In this document: positions 8,721 to 15,688 of the stretch, piece by piece
How positions within the stretch are numbered: position 1 is the first letter of the stretch
Layout of the letters: every line of letters begins with the position of its first letter
Origin: an uncultured bacterium
GTDB lineage: Bacteria > Verrucomicrobiota > Verrucomicrobiia > Verrucomicrobiales > Akkermansiaceae
Length of the DNA stretch: 32,745 nt
Assembly (NCBI GenBank): GCA_945831585.1
Contig: CAMACY010000016.1
Coordinates: 1 to 32,745 of the forward strand
Direction: 5' to 3'
The notes under the pieces: model-generated
Seen by the model: the letters and a program-made list of their open reading frames with translations, nothing else
The model's database searches: none
Told to the model about the DNA's origin: nothing
Position numbers and translations under genes: made by a program

Positions 8721-9824
8721 ATGAGTTACACATTTTCAGAGCATCCTCTGGTGGCGGCTGATGTGGCGAGCATTGCGGATGACGCGGCGCTGCCGTGGCA
8801 TATGTTGAGCGGTTGCCGTGTGTTGGTGACGGGGGCAACGGGACTGATCGGTTCCCTGTTGGTCAAGGCGCTGCTTTACCATGCGGCGGCAAGCGGTGAA
8901 GCCTGCACGGTGGTGGTGCTGACCCGCCGGGCAGGCTATGCCCGGGAGCTTTTTGCGGAGTATGCTCAGTTGTCTCCGCACGGAATTCTGGAGGTGGTGG
9001 AGGGGGATGTCAACGCCCCGATGCCGCCGAGCTGTGCGGCCGATTACGTGATTCATGCAGCTAGCGTGACGGACAGCACCACTATGGTGGATTGCCCTGT
9101 GGAAACCATCATGACCACGGTGTCCGGAACACGCCATGTGTTGGAATGCGCGCGGCAGACCGCTGCGCGCGGCTGCCTCTTCCTCTCATCGATGGAGGTG
9201 TACGGGCACCCCGAGCACGAGTGGGTGCGCGAGGGGGATATGAGCGGTATTCGCAGCGATTGTGTGCGCAACAGTTATCCGCTCAGTAAGTTGTTGTCGG
9301 AAAATTGGTGCTGTGCCTATGCGCACGAGTACGGTGTCCCCACGCGCATCGCTCGCCTGACCCTGACCTTCGGGCCCGGGATTCCTCTTACTGATCGGCG
9401 TGTGTTTGCCCAGTTCGCCCGCGCTGTCATCAAGCAAGAGGATATTGTTCTGCTGACGGGGGGGAGGACCCAGCGCGATTACCTCTACACGGCGGATGCG
9501 GTGCGCGCTTTGCTGGCCATCCTACTTCGGGGGGAGAGCGGCGGTATCTACAACGTCTCCAACCCGGATTCCTATGTGAGTATTCGCGAGCTGGCCGAGC
9601 ACATGCGCCGCCTGAATCCTGCGGTGCAGGTCATCGTGCGCCCGGATGCTGCCGCTGCTGCCCAATACGCTTCGGAGGTGCATATACGGCTCGATAACCG
9701 CCGCTTAGAGGAATTGCATCCCTTTGCGCGCACCCCGCTGCCCACCATGGTGGAGCGTTTGGCTGGCTACCTGCGCGAGCCGCAGCTCACCGAACGCTTT
9801 GAGGTGCATCCCACTCGCGCCTGA
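8721..9824 (+). CDS. Extended SDR NAD-dependent epimerase/dehydratase
   Basis: This 367-residue extended short-chain dehydrogenase has the Rossmann motif VTGATGLIGS near the N-terminus. The active-site serine region is FLSSMEVYG, with catalytic YPLSK (Tyr-x3-Lys), followed by GGRTQRDYLYTADAVRALLAIL and GGIYNVSNPDSYVSIRELAEHM, all standard for sugar-nucleotide epimerases and dehydratases. About 30 extra residues precede the Rossmann strand (FSEHPLVAADVASIADDAALPWHML). The ATG at 8721, 2 nt after the upstream stop, is preferred over an in-frame TTG at 8715. As the last gene of the licD operon it probably oxidises, reduces or epimerises the sugar or polyol destined for the CDP-linked donor. A TarJ-like reductase role is possible, but TarJ belongs to a different dehydrogenase superfamily. 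Confidence 0.87.
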   Translation: MSYTFSEHPLVAADVASIADDAALPWHMLSGCRVLVTGATGLIGSLLVKALLYHAAASGEACTVVVLTRRAGYARELFAEYAQLSPHGILEVVEGDVNAPMPPSCAADYVIHAASVTDSTTMVDCPVETIMTTVSGTRHVLECARQTAARGCLFLSSMEVYGHPEHEWVREGDMSGIRSDCVRNSYPLSKLLSENWCCAYAHEYGVPTRIARLTLTFGPGIPLTDRRVFAQFARAVIKQEDIVLLTGGRTQRDYLYTADAVRALLAILLRGESGGIYNVSNPDSYVSIRELAEHMRRLNPAVQVIVRPDAAAAAQYASEVHIRLDNRRLEELHPFARTPLPTMVERLAGYLREPQLTERFEVHPTRA

Positions 9825-9931
9825 GTAAGGGCAAATCGCGGGGGAACACCCATTGCGCGCTCGCAACCATACGCCCCTAAGTGAGCTGCAAGGGGGCTGA
9901 TGCCCGCCCTCGGGGGGCGCTCGGCGCGTGC

Positions 9932-11353
9932 TTACTTGCTGTCGCGCACGCGCGAGCGGGGGGAGAGGACGATGGGGATGCCGTCGCCGCCGTTGATGCG
10001 GGCGCGGATGGTGTTGCGCAGGTACTGGGCGTAGCTGTCGCTCAACAGGCGCTTGTCGTTGACGAAGAGTACATAGGTGGGCACGGGGATGGTGCTGTAG
10101 CGCTCGTTGAGGGCGGTGGTGGCGTAGTAGAGCTTGAGCCGCTTGTGCAGGGTGCGGCTCTGCCCCGGGGGATTCTGCTCCATGGCGCGTTGCAGCAGGC
10201 GGTTGAGCTCGCCCGTGCCGGGCATGGTGCGGGCGCCCTCGCGCACGCGCTCAATGGCGCGGAAGATGTGGTTGAGCCCCGAGCCTTCCTTGGCGGAGAC
10301 GATGGCCAGGGGGGCGTAGTTCAGGAAGAAGAGGTTTTCGCGGATGTGCTCGCTGACGGCCTCGCGGCGGGCGGCGGCGGGAGCCTCGGGGCAGTAGAGG
10401 TCAAACTTGTTGACGACGATGATGCAGGGTTTGTTCTCCTTGGCGATGGCGGAGCCAATGCGGCGGTCTTGCTGGGTGACCCCCGCCGCCATGTCGATGA
10501 CCAGCAGGCAGATGTCGGAGCGGCGGATGGCTTTTTCGCTGCGCATGGCGGAGAAGACCTCCACCGAGCTGTCGCGCTTGCTGCGGGGGCGCATGCCCGC
10601 CGTGTCGATGAGCATGTAGTCCTGCTCGCCGCGGCGGTAGGGGATGTCGATGGCGTCGCGCGTGGTGCCCGCGATGTCGGAGACGATGGTGCGTCGGTCG
10701 TTGAGAATGGCGTTGATGAGGGAGCTTTTCCCGGCGTTGGGGCGCCCGACAATGGCGACGCGCACGGGGGCATTGGCGCCCACTTCCTCGCGCTCGGCTT
10801 CTTCCTCAGGGTCGGCATCGGGCGCGAGCTCGGCGGCCTTGGGGGTGGCACCCAGGGCTTTCAGCGCGGCGTTGAGCTTGGCGGCCAGCTCGGGGAAGCC
10901 GCGTCCGTGGGCGGCGCTGGTGAACACGTAGTCATCGAAGCCGAGGGCGGTGAACTCGCCCAGCGTCAGCTCCTGCTTCTCTGTGTCGGCCTTGTTGAGG
11001 ACGAGCAGGACGGGGACGGAGCTCTTGTGCAGTTGCGCGGCGATGCTGCGGTCGATGGGGGTCAGGTGGTCGCGGCAGTCGCAGACAAAGAGGATGTAGT
11101 CTGCTGCCGCCATGGCGATATCGGCCTCCTGCTGCACGCGGGCAGCAAAGCCGTCGTCGAGGCTGGAGCCGATGCCGCCGGTGTCGACGAGCAGGGCGGC
11201 GTAGTCGGTGATGCGGGCGGGGGCGCAGAGCCGATCGCGCGTCACACCGGGTTGGTCGTGGACGATGGCGATGCGCCGCCCGACCATGCGGTTGAAGATG
11301 GCCGATTTGCCCACGTTGGGGCGCCCGACAATGGCGATGGTGGGTGTGCTCAT
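9932..11353 (-). CDS. der: Ribosome-assembly GTPase Der (EngA)
   Basis: This 473-residue essential GTPase has two tandem G domains and acts in 50S subunit maturation. G domain 1 begins IAIVGRPNVGKSAIFNRMVG (P-loop at about 10-17), with DTGG and NKAD. An acidic linker (PDADPEEEAEREE) precedes G domain 2, VRVAIVGRPNAGKSSLINAIL, with DTAGMRPRSKRD and VNKFDLY. The C-terminal KH-like domain is TLHKRLKLYYATTALNERYSTIPVPTYVLFVND. Length and order match the family. The start at 11353 is directly at the first beta-strand. It follows the secreted-protein gene by 7 nt, making it the distal gene of a five-gene operon of otherwise envelope-type proteins. Confidence 0.97.
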   Translation of the reverse strand: MSTPTIAIVGRPNVGKSAIFNRMVGRRIAIVHDQPGVTRDRLCAPARITDYAALLVDTGGIGSSLDDGFAARVQQEADIAMAAADYILFVCDCRDHLTPIDRSIAAQLHKSSVPVLLVLNKADTEKQELTLGEFTALGFDDYVFTSAAHGRGFPELAAKLNAALKALGATPKAAELAPDADPEEEAEREEVGANAPVRVAIVGRPNAGKSSLINAILNDRRTIVSDIAGTTRDAIDIPYRRGEQDYMLIDTAGMRPRSKRDSSVEVFSAMRSEKAIRRSDICLLVIDMAAGVTQQDRRIGSAIAKENKPCIIVVNKFDLYCPEAPAAARREAVSEHIRENLFFLNYAPLAIVSAKEGSGLNHIFRAIERVREGARTMPGTGELNRLLQRAMEQNPPGQSRTLHKRLKLYYATTALNERYSTIPVPTYVLFVNDKRLLSDSYAQYLRNTIRARINGGDGIPIVLSPRSRVRDSK

Positions 11354-11360
11354 GGGAAAA

Positions 11361-12197
11361 TCAGAAGGGGCGGTCGGAGGTGCGGTGGATGTTCTGCTCG
11401 TTGGGCTTGGGCTTGACGTAGGGGATGAGCCCCACGGGCACCACGCCCTTGCCGGTGCTTTGCAGGTCGACGGGACCGACGGCGCGACGGTAGAGCTGGT
11501 AGTGGGCGCGCTCGCCGCGGGTGTTCATGACGGCGTAGGTGTAGAAATCCGGGGTGGATTGGCAGAGCACATGGAGGTTTTGCGCGGCGTCCAGCATGAT
11601 GCGCGGTTGCATGAAATTGAGGTAGCGGCCGAGGAAACAGGCGCCGACCACGCGCTTGGTGTCGTTGTTGATGACCTGGCCGAAGAGGGCATCATGCCCG
11701 TTGGCCGGGGCGAGCCGCACGCTCAGCTCAAGGTTCTTGCCGCCCGCGCGTACGTTGAAGGCGCGCATGTTGCCGCCGTTGGTGAGCACGAAGAGGGCTC
11801 GGTTGGAGTTGAAGGTGCCGTGTGCGTTGGGCTGGCGGATGACGGCGACGGCGTTGTAGCTGCCCGAGACGTCGAGGCGGTAGAAGTTCTTGAGGTCGAC
11901 TTGGAAGGAGCGTGTGGCTCCCGGCGCCAGCGTAACATCGGGGAACTTGGGCGCTGCGGTGGGTGAGACGGGGGAGCTTTCGCCCCGCTTGGTGATGACG
12001 AAGTTGAGCCAGGGGCGCTCCGGGCGGTTGCTCAGGGAGATGCGCCCGTCTGTGTGGTTGGTGAGGGTGAGCTTGAGCGCGACGTGCTCGCCGACGATGA
12101 AGTCGTGGCGTGCGGGCTCGAGGCGCACGTCGATTTGAGCTGCAGCGGTGCCGAGGAGCGCCGCAAGGCTACACAGGAGAAGGAGGAGTTGCTTCAT
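11361..12197 (-). CDS. Secreted protein with N-terminal Ig-like domain, unknown function
   Basis: This protein has 278 residues. The signal peptide MKQLLLLLCSLAALLGTAAA probably cleaves before QIDV. Residues 22-115 look like a beta-sandwich of the kind found in bacterial adhesive or inhibitor modules (VRLEPARHDFIVGEHVALKLTLTNHTDGRISL, then LAPGATRSFQVDL). The second half repeats the beta-rich style (NLELSVRLAPANGHDALFGQVINNDTKRVVG...HVLCQSTPDFYTYAVMNTRGE). I see no catalytic motif and assign no enzyme function. Export and the neighbouring membrane proteins suggest a periplasmic role. It sits 15 nt after the pseudokinase/FGE-like gene and 7 nt before der. The pairing with der may simply reflect a shared promoter. 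Confidence 0.78.
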   Translation of the reverse strand: MKQLLLLLCSLAALLGTAAAQIDVRLEPARHDFIVGEHVALKLTLTNHTDGRISLSNRPERPWLNFVITKRGESSPVSPTAAPKFPDVTLAPGATRSFQVDLKNFYRLDVSGSYNAVAVIRQPNAHGTFNSNRALFVLTNGGNMRAFNVRAGGKNLELSVRLAPANGHDALFGQVINNDTKRVVGACFLGRYLNFMQPRIMLDAAQNLHVLCQSTPDFYTYAVMNTRGERAHYQLYRRAVGPVDLQSTGKGVVPVGLIPYVKPKPNEQNIHRTSDRPF

Positions 12198-12212
12198 GAT
12201 GCTTCGGGGGGA

Positions 12213-13409
12213 TTAGGGATGGGGGGTGGCGATGCGGAACGAGGCGCGTTCGGCATCGGGAAGGGGGGGATAGGGGGTGGTGGGGGAGACGGCAACGGGG
12301 GTGTCGCCCTGCGGCAGCTCCGGCAGCAGCTCGCCGACGCGGGTGGAGCTCCACTCGGGCACGGAGGGCGCTGCCTCGGCAGCGGCAAACAGACCTTGCA
12401 GACAGGCAGCGGGGGGCAGCACGGCGCCGTGCGCGCGGGCATAGGCCTCGGCCTGTGCATGGCTGACGCCTGTCACGGGCGCTTGCTCCTGCTGCCGCTG
12501 CCCGACCCAGTTTTCGGGGTACAGCTCCCAGTGGGGGGTGTCCTTCTCTTGCTCATCGAGGTACTGCGCGTACTCGGCGACCGTGACGGGGCGGCACTGC
12601 ACGAGCAGCTCCGTCTCTGCGCTGCGGCAGAGGATGTCTTTGCTGCTGCGCGCTGCGCGCAGCAGCAGACCGGCACCCAGCGCGAGGAGGAAGAGACCCG
12701 GCAGTGCCACCCGGGCGGACACGAGGCTACGGCGCAGTCGGGGCAGCAGGGGAGCGAGTTGACGACTCAGGCGGCGGGCTTGGTCGGCGATGTCCTGCCA
12801 AGGGAGCTCGGGGCTGTCGAGCAGCTGCGCTGTCAGGCGGTGCAGGGCGGCGGTGCCGCGCCCGCGCACGGGGATCAGCGGGCGGATGATGTCGGCCAGC
12901 GCCGCCCGCGTGGCGGGGGAATTCCCTGCCGCTCCGGGTAGCAGGGGAGAGAGGAAGCAGGGGCTGCCCGCCGTCGGCAGAAACACATCCGTGGCTTGCA
13001 GGGGGCGGGTGGCGGCACCCGCTGCCTCGGCTGCGGCGTACAGTTCCGCTGCGGCGGCGAGGAGTTCGGCGCAGCGCGCGGGGGGCAGGCTCTCGTGCTG
13101 CGCGATGAGCTGCGCCGCCGTGATGCCCTCGGGGAGCTCCAGCGTCAGGAACCAGAGCCCCTCGGCCTGCAGCGCCTCAAAAACCGCTGCCGTGTGCGGC
13201 AGGGGGTGCAGGGCGCGGGCGCGAGCCCGGGCGAGAAAGCGCGTCGCTCCGCCGGGTTCCTCGGTCGGTCGCATGAGCTCGATGAGCACCTCTCTGCCCG
13301 TGTGCCCCTGAGCGGCGATGTAGAGCTCACTTTCCCCGCCCTGCATCAGTAGGCGGGTGATGGTGTAGACACCCAGCGGGTGCGGCAGCTCGGGGAAGAT
13401 GGGGGTCAC
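12213..13409 (-). CDS. Pseudokinase-like / transmembrane / FGE-sulfatase-like fusion protein
   Basis: This protein has 398 residues. Residues 13-200 resemble a bacterial Ser/Thr kinase: YTITRLLMQGGESELYIAAQ at the G-loop, then VLIELMRP where VAIK is expected. The catalytic HRDxKPxN is replaced by TRPLQATDVFL (about 134-144) and no DFG is evident, so phosphotransfer is unlikely. One membrane helix follows (234-251, VALPGLFLLALGAGLLL). Residues 268-395 resemble a shortened formylglycine-generating-enzyme (SUMF1) fold: CRPVTVAEYAQYLD, APVTGVSHAQAEAYARAHGAVLPPAACLQGLF, VPEWSSTRVG, ASFRIATP. The domain calls are from motif reading, moderate for FGE-like and fair for the pseudokinase. The topology would put the kinase-like part in the cytoplasm and the FGE-like part outside. 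It overlaps the upstream TPR gene by 4 nt (ATGA), indicating translational coupling. Confidence 0.7.
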   Translation of the reverse strand: MTPIFPELPHPLGVYTITRLLMQGGESELYIAAQGHTGREVLIELMRPTEEPGGATRFLARARARALHPLPHTAAVFEALQAEGLWFLTLELPEGITAAQLIAQHESLPPARCAELLAAAAELYAAAEAAGAATRPLQATDVFLPTAGSPCFLSPLLPGAAGNSPATRAALADIIRPLIPVRGRGTAALHRLTAQLLDSPELPWQDIADQARRLSRQLAPLLPRLRRSLVSARVALPGLFLLALGAGLLLRAARSSKDILCRSAETELLVQCRPVTVAEYAQYLDEQEKDTPHWELYPENWVGQRQQEQAPVTGVSHAQAEAYARAHGAVLPPAACLQGLFAAAEAAPSVPEWSSTRVGELLPELPQGDTPVAVSPTTPYPPLPDAERASFRIATPHP

Positions 13410-14671
13410 GGAGCGGGGGTGTCGAGTTGGTCGAGGATGTCGGACATGGGCAGTGCCTCCTCATAGCCGGGGTCGAGCCCGTCATCCGGCAGCAGTCCGT
13501 TGTTGTAAGGGTTGGCACGGCGGGCGCGGCGGCTGTTGAGCCGCTGTTCCTGGAGGATGAGCGCGGAAGGCGAGCTGAGGCAGTCCAGTGGTTCGCCTTT
13601 GTAGTAGAGCTTGGCGGTGAAGCCGTAGTATTTAAGCTCGCCGTAGGCATCGAGCTCCTCCTGCGTGAGCGCGGGAACGGCGTAGCTGATGATGAGGTTT
13701 TCCTCCCACTCCCGCCAGTCGGGTTTCTCGTTTTGCCAGGCCAGCTTGGGCGAGGCCAGCCGCGAGAACTCAATGTTGCGCCCGTTGACCAAATCGAAGA
13801 ACTGGATGCTGATGTAGATGTCATCGGGGCGCACGTCTTCGCCCGGAGCCAGCAGCACGGGCAGGAGAATCTCCACGCGCTCGCCCTGCTCGGGGTCATC
13901 GCTGTGCTGGATCTGGAAGGGACCGAAGGAAAGCTTGCCGCGCAGGGCTCCGGCTTGCTCAAAGCCGTAGGTCAGCCGCCGTGAGGCGCGCGCAAAGTAG
14001 ACCCCCGCCGCATCGCGCATGCGGAACACGCGGGTGAAGTATTCGCGCGCCTTGCCGGGGTTGAGCAGCTTGTCGTAGGCCATGCCGCGGTAGTACAGCG
14101 CGGCCGGGTGGTCGGGGGCAATGCGCTCGGCCTCCTCCAGTGCGAGAATGCACTGCCGGATGTCGCCTGCAACGAGTGCACTGACACCCTTGCGGATGAG
14201 CAGGTCGAGCTCCTCCCGTTCTTCCGGACTCAGGGAGCGCTCGGCAACGCTTTGCGCGGCCTCGGTGGCGGCCGTGTTGATGGCACTCTCCTCCGGGGCG
14301 GTCTCGGCGGGCGTCTCCTCGGCGGCTGTTTCAGGAAGCTCGGGGGCGCCCCCCTCCTGGCTGAGGATGGTATCGACATCGCGCGGGCGCAGCGGCGGCG
14401 GGGCGTCGGGGTCGCTCTCCCCCTGCGTGGCGACAATGCCGGCAGAGCCGGGGAGCATGTCCTCGCGCTCGGCTTCGATGACGGCCAGTTGCGCGCGAGA
14501 AACCTCCAGCGCATGCTCGTTGGCTAGCTCCAGGCGGCGCACCAGCCCCAGTCCCAGGAGACACAGTTCCAGCGCGATGACGCACAGCAGGGTGGGGAGG
14601 ACAAGCTGCCGCGCCACCACCGCACGCCCGAGGGCGCTGAGCAGGCGATTAATGCGCATCGGGTTGTTCAT
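13406..14671 (-). CDS. Membrane-anchored TPR protein
   Basis: This protein has 421 residues. A single N-terminal membrane helix (22-44, QLVLPTLLCVIALELCLLGLGLV) is followed by a helical segment and an Ala/Glu/Pro-rich linker. Next come one or two TPR-like repeats (about 155-215, ALVAGDIRQCILALEEAERIAPDHPAALYYRGMAYDKLLNPGKAREYFTRVF). The second half is beta-rich and unassigned (RGKLSFGPFQIQ, VEILLPVLLAPGEDVRPDDIYISIQFFDLVNGR). It probably acts in the periplasm as a protein-interaction scaffold. The start is the ATG at 14671, immediately before the positively charged, membrane-helix N-terminus. A 28-codon upstream extension is open, but it runs deep into the preceding gene. Even so, the gene overlaps that preceding gene by 23 nt. 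Confidence 0.72.
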   Translation of the reverse strand: MNNPMRINRLLSALGRAVVARQLVLPTLLCVIALELCLLGLGLVRRLELANEHALEVSRAQLAVIEAEREDMLPGSAGIVATQGESDPDAPPPLRPRDVDTILSQEGGAPELPETAAEETPAETAPEESAINTAATEAAQSVAERSLSPEEREELDLLIRKGVSALVAGDIRQCILALEEAERIAPDHPAALYYRGMAYDKLLNPGKAREYFTRVFRMRDAAGVYFARASRRLTYGFEQAGALRGKLSFGPFQIQHSDDPEQGERVEILLPVLLAPGEDVRPDDIYISIQFFDLVNGRNIEFSRLASPKLAWQNEKPDWREWEENLIISYAVPALTQEELDAYGELKYYGFTAKLYYKGEPLDCLSSPSALILQEQRLNSRRARRANPYNNGLLPDDGLDPGYEEALPMSDILDQLDTPAP

Positions 14672-15458
14672 ACTCCAGAATTTCCCCCTCGTAGCGAGCC
14701 AGCAGCGCCTGCATCCAGCGCTCGGCGGGTGCGCCCTTGGACTCGGCAAAGCCACCGTAGGTCATGCCGTCGAGCCGAATGCGCCGCCCATGCACCGTGG
14801 CGTAGGCCACACCCTTGAAGCCCGGCCCCCACTGGCGCAGGTCGAGGCGGGTGATGTCCTGCACGCGGAATTGCTGCCCCGCCGCCGTCACGCAGTCGCC
14901 CTCCAGCGCCAGTACACGCCGCCGCGTGCGCAGCGCCAGACCGATCAGCAGCAACGAAACCGCCGTACACAGCACTCCGGCAATCCACTGCTCGCGGATG
15001 GCTCCTTGGTCATAACCATGCTCAGCGGGTTTGACGGGGAAGTGCCGTCGCTCGGTGTAGGCCACCCAGCAATCATTCCAGCTGCGGCGCATGGCCTCGT
15101 AATCCAGTGCCTCGGGCGGCATCGCCCCGGCGGCAGCACATGCGGGGGGCAGAGGAAGCGGCGCGCCCCCCTCCTGCAAGCCCGTCAGCGCTCGCCCGCT
15201 TCCCTCTGTGCGCAGCAGGGGCGTGTCGGCACGGTAGCGCCGTTGCCATTCCTCGCGCGTGAGGCTGGTGGCCTCCTGACCGAGGGCGGCAAAGGCTTTG
15301 CGACTCAAAAAGACCTCGTTCGCGCGGCGGTAGCCCACGGCACCATCGTAAAAAAAGTACAGTCCGAAGCCCAAGAAAGCCGCCCAGACGACCGCGAGGC
15401 GTACAAAGGTATCAAGCGTGGGTTTGCAGATGATGGGTTCGGTGTTCACACAGCGCAT
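14649..15458 (-). CDS. Two-TM membrane protein with PH-like C-terminal domain, unknown function
   Basis: This 269-residue protein is the first gene of the five-gene minus-strand operon. Membrane helices are at about 19-37 (VRLAVVWAAFLGFGLYFFY) and 157-176 (WIAGVLCTAVSLLLIGLAL). They bracket a roughly 120-residue external region containing a WNDCW motif. The C-terminal cytoplasmic part (RVLALEGDCVTAAGQQFRVQDITRLDLRQWGPGFKGVAYATVHGRRIRLDG) has the strand pattern of bacterial PH-like domains that follow TM helices. No enzyme motif is visible. The start at 15458 is chosen because the membrane topology begins just after it; the frame is open to 15548. I see no convincing promoter immediately upstream. 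Confidence 0.65.
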   Translation of the reverse strand: MRCVNTEPIICKPTLDTFVRLAVVWAAFLGFGLYFFYDGAVGYRRANEVFLSRKAFAALGQEATSLTREEWQRRYRADTPLLRTEGSGRALTGLQEGGAPLPLPPACAAAGAMPPEALDYEAMRRSWNDCWVAYTERRHFPVKPAEHGYDQGAIREQWIAGVLCTAVSLLLIGLALRTRRRVLALEGDCVTAAGQQFRVQDITRLDLRQWGPGFKGVAYATVHGRRIRLDGMTYGGFAESKGAPAERWMQALLARYEGEILEYEQPDAH

Positions 15459-15669
15459 TCTACCACAGTTGCTCGGGAAGCTCCAAGCAAATTCCATCCT
15501 CATGAGTGGCACCATCAAATGCGGTGCGGCAACGCCGCCGCAGGACACCTTGTGCCCGACTCCCCCTCCCCCATGACATCCGCTTGTTGATGCTCGTTCT
15601 GTTGAGTGCCCAACACGCTACACGATTTCGGTCGCATGGCGTTATGCGATGCAGCGGCTGTGCGTCGTC

Positions 15670-15683
15670 GGGAAACGTTTCCC
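15670..15683. repeat. 14-bp perfect palindrome GGGAAACGTTTCCC
   Basis: This self-complementary sequence lies 5 nt past the stop of the zinc-ribbon gene, within the 230-nt gap before the next minus-strand operon. It has no loop and no T-tail, so it looks more like a protein-binding half-site pair than a terminator. The rest of the gap (15459-15669) holds nothing I can assign. Confidence 0.45.
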
Positions 15684-15688
15684 CGAGT

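Noticed and set aside
9905..9919. A short GC hairpin between the SDR and der genes as a terminator
   Set aside because: The stem is only 5 bp with no T-run; too weak to call, although the convergent arrangement needs some terminator here.
9881..11416. A 511-codon plus-strand frame antisense to der
   Set aside because: It is a shadow of der codons, and der is unambiguous.
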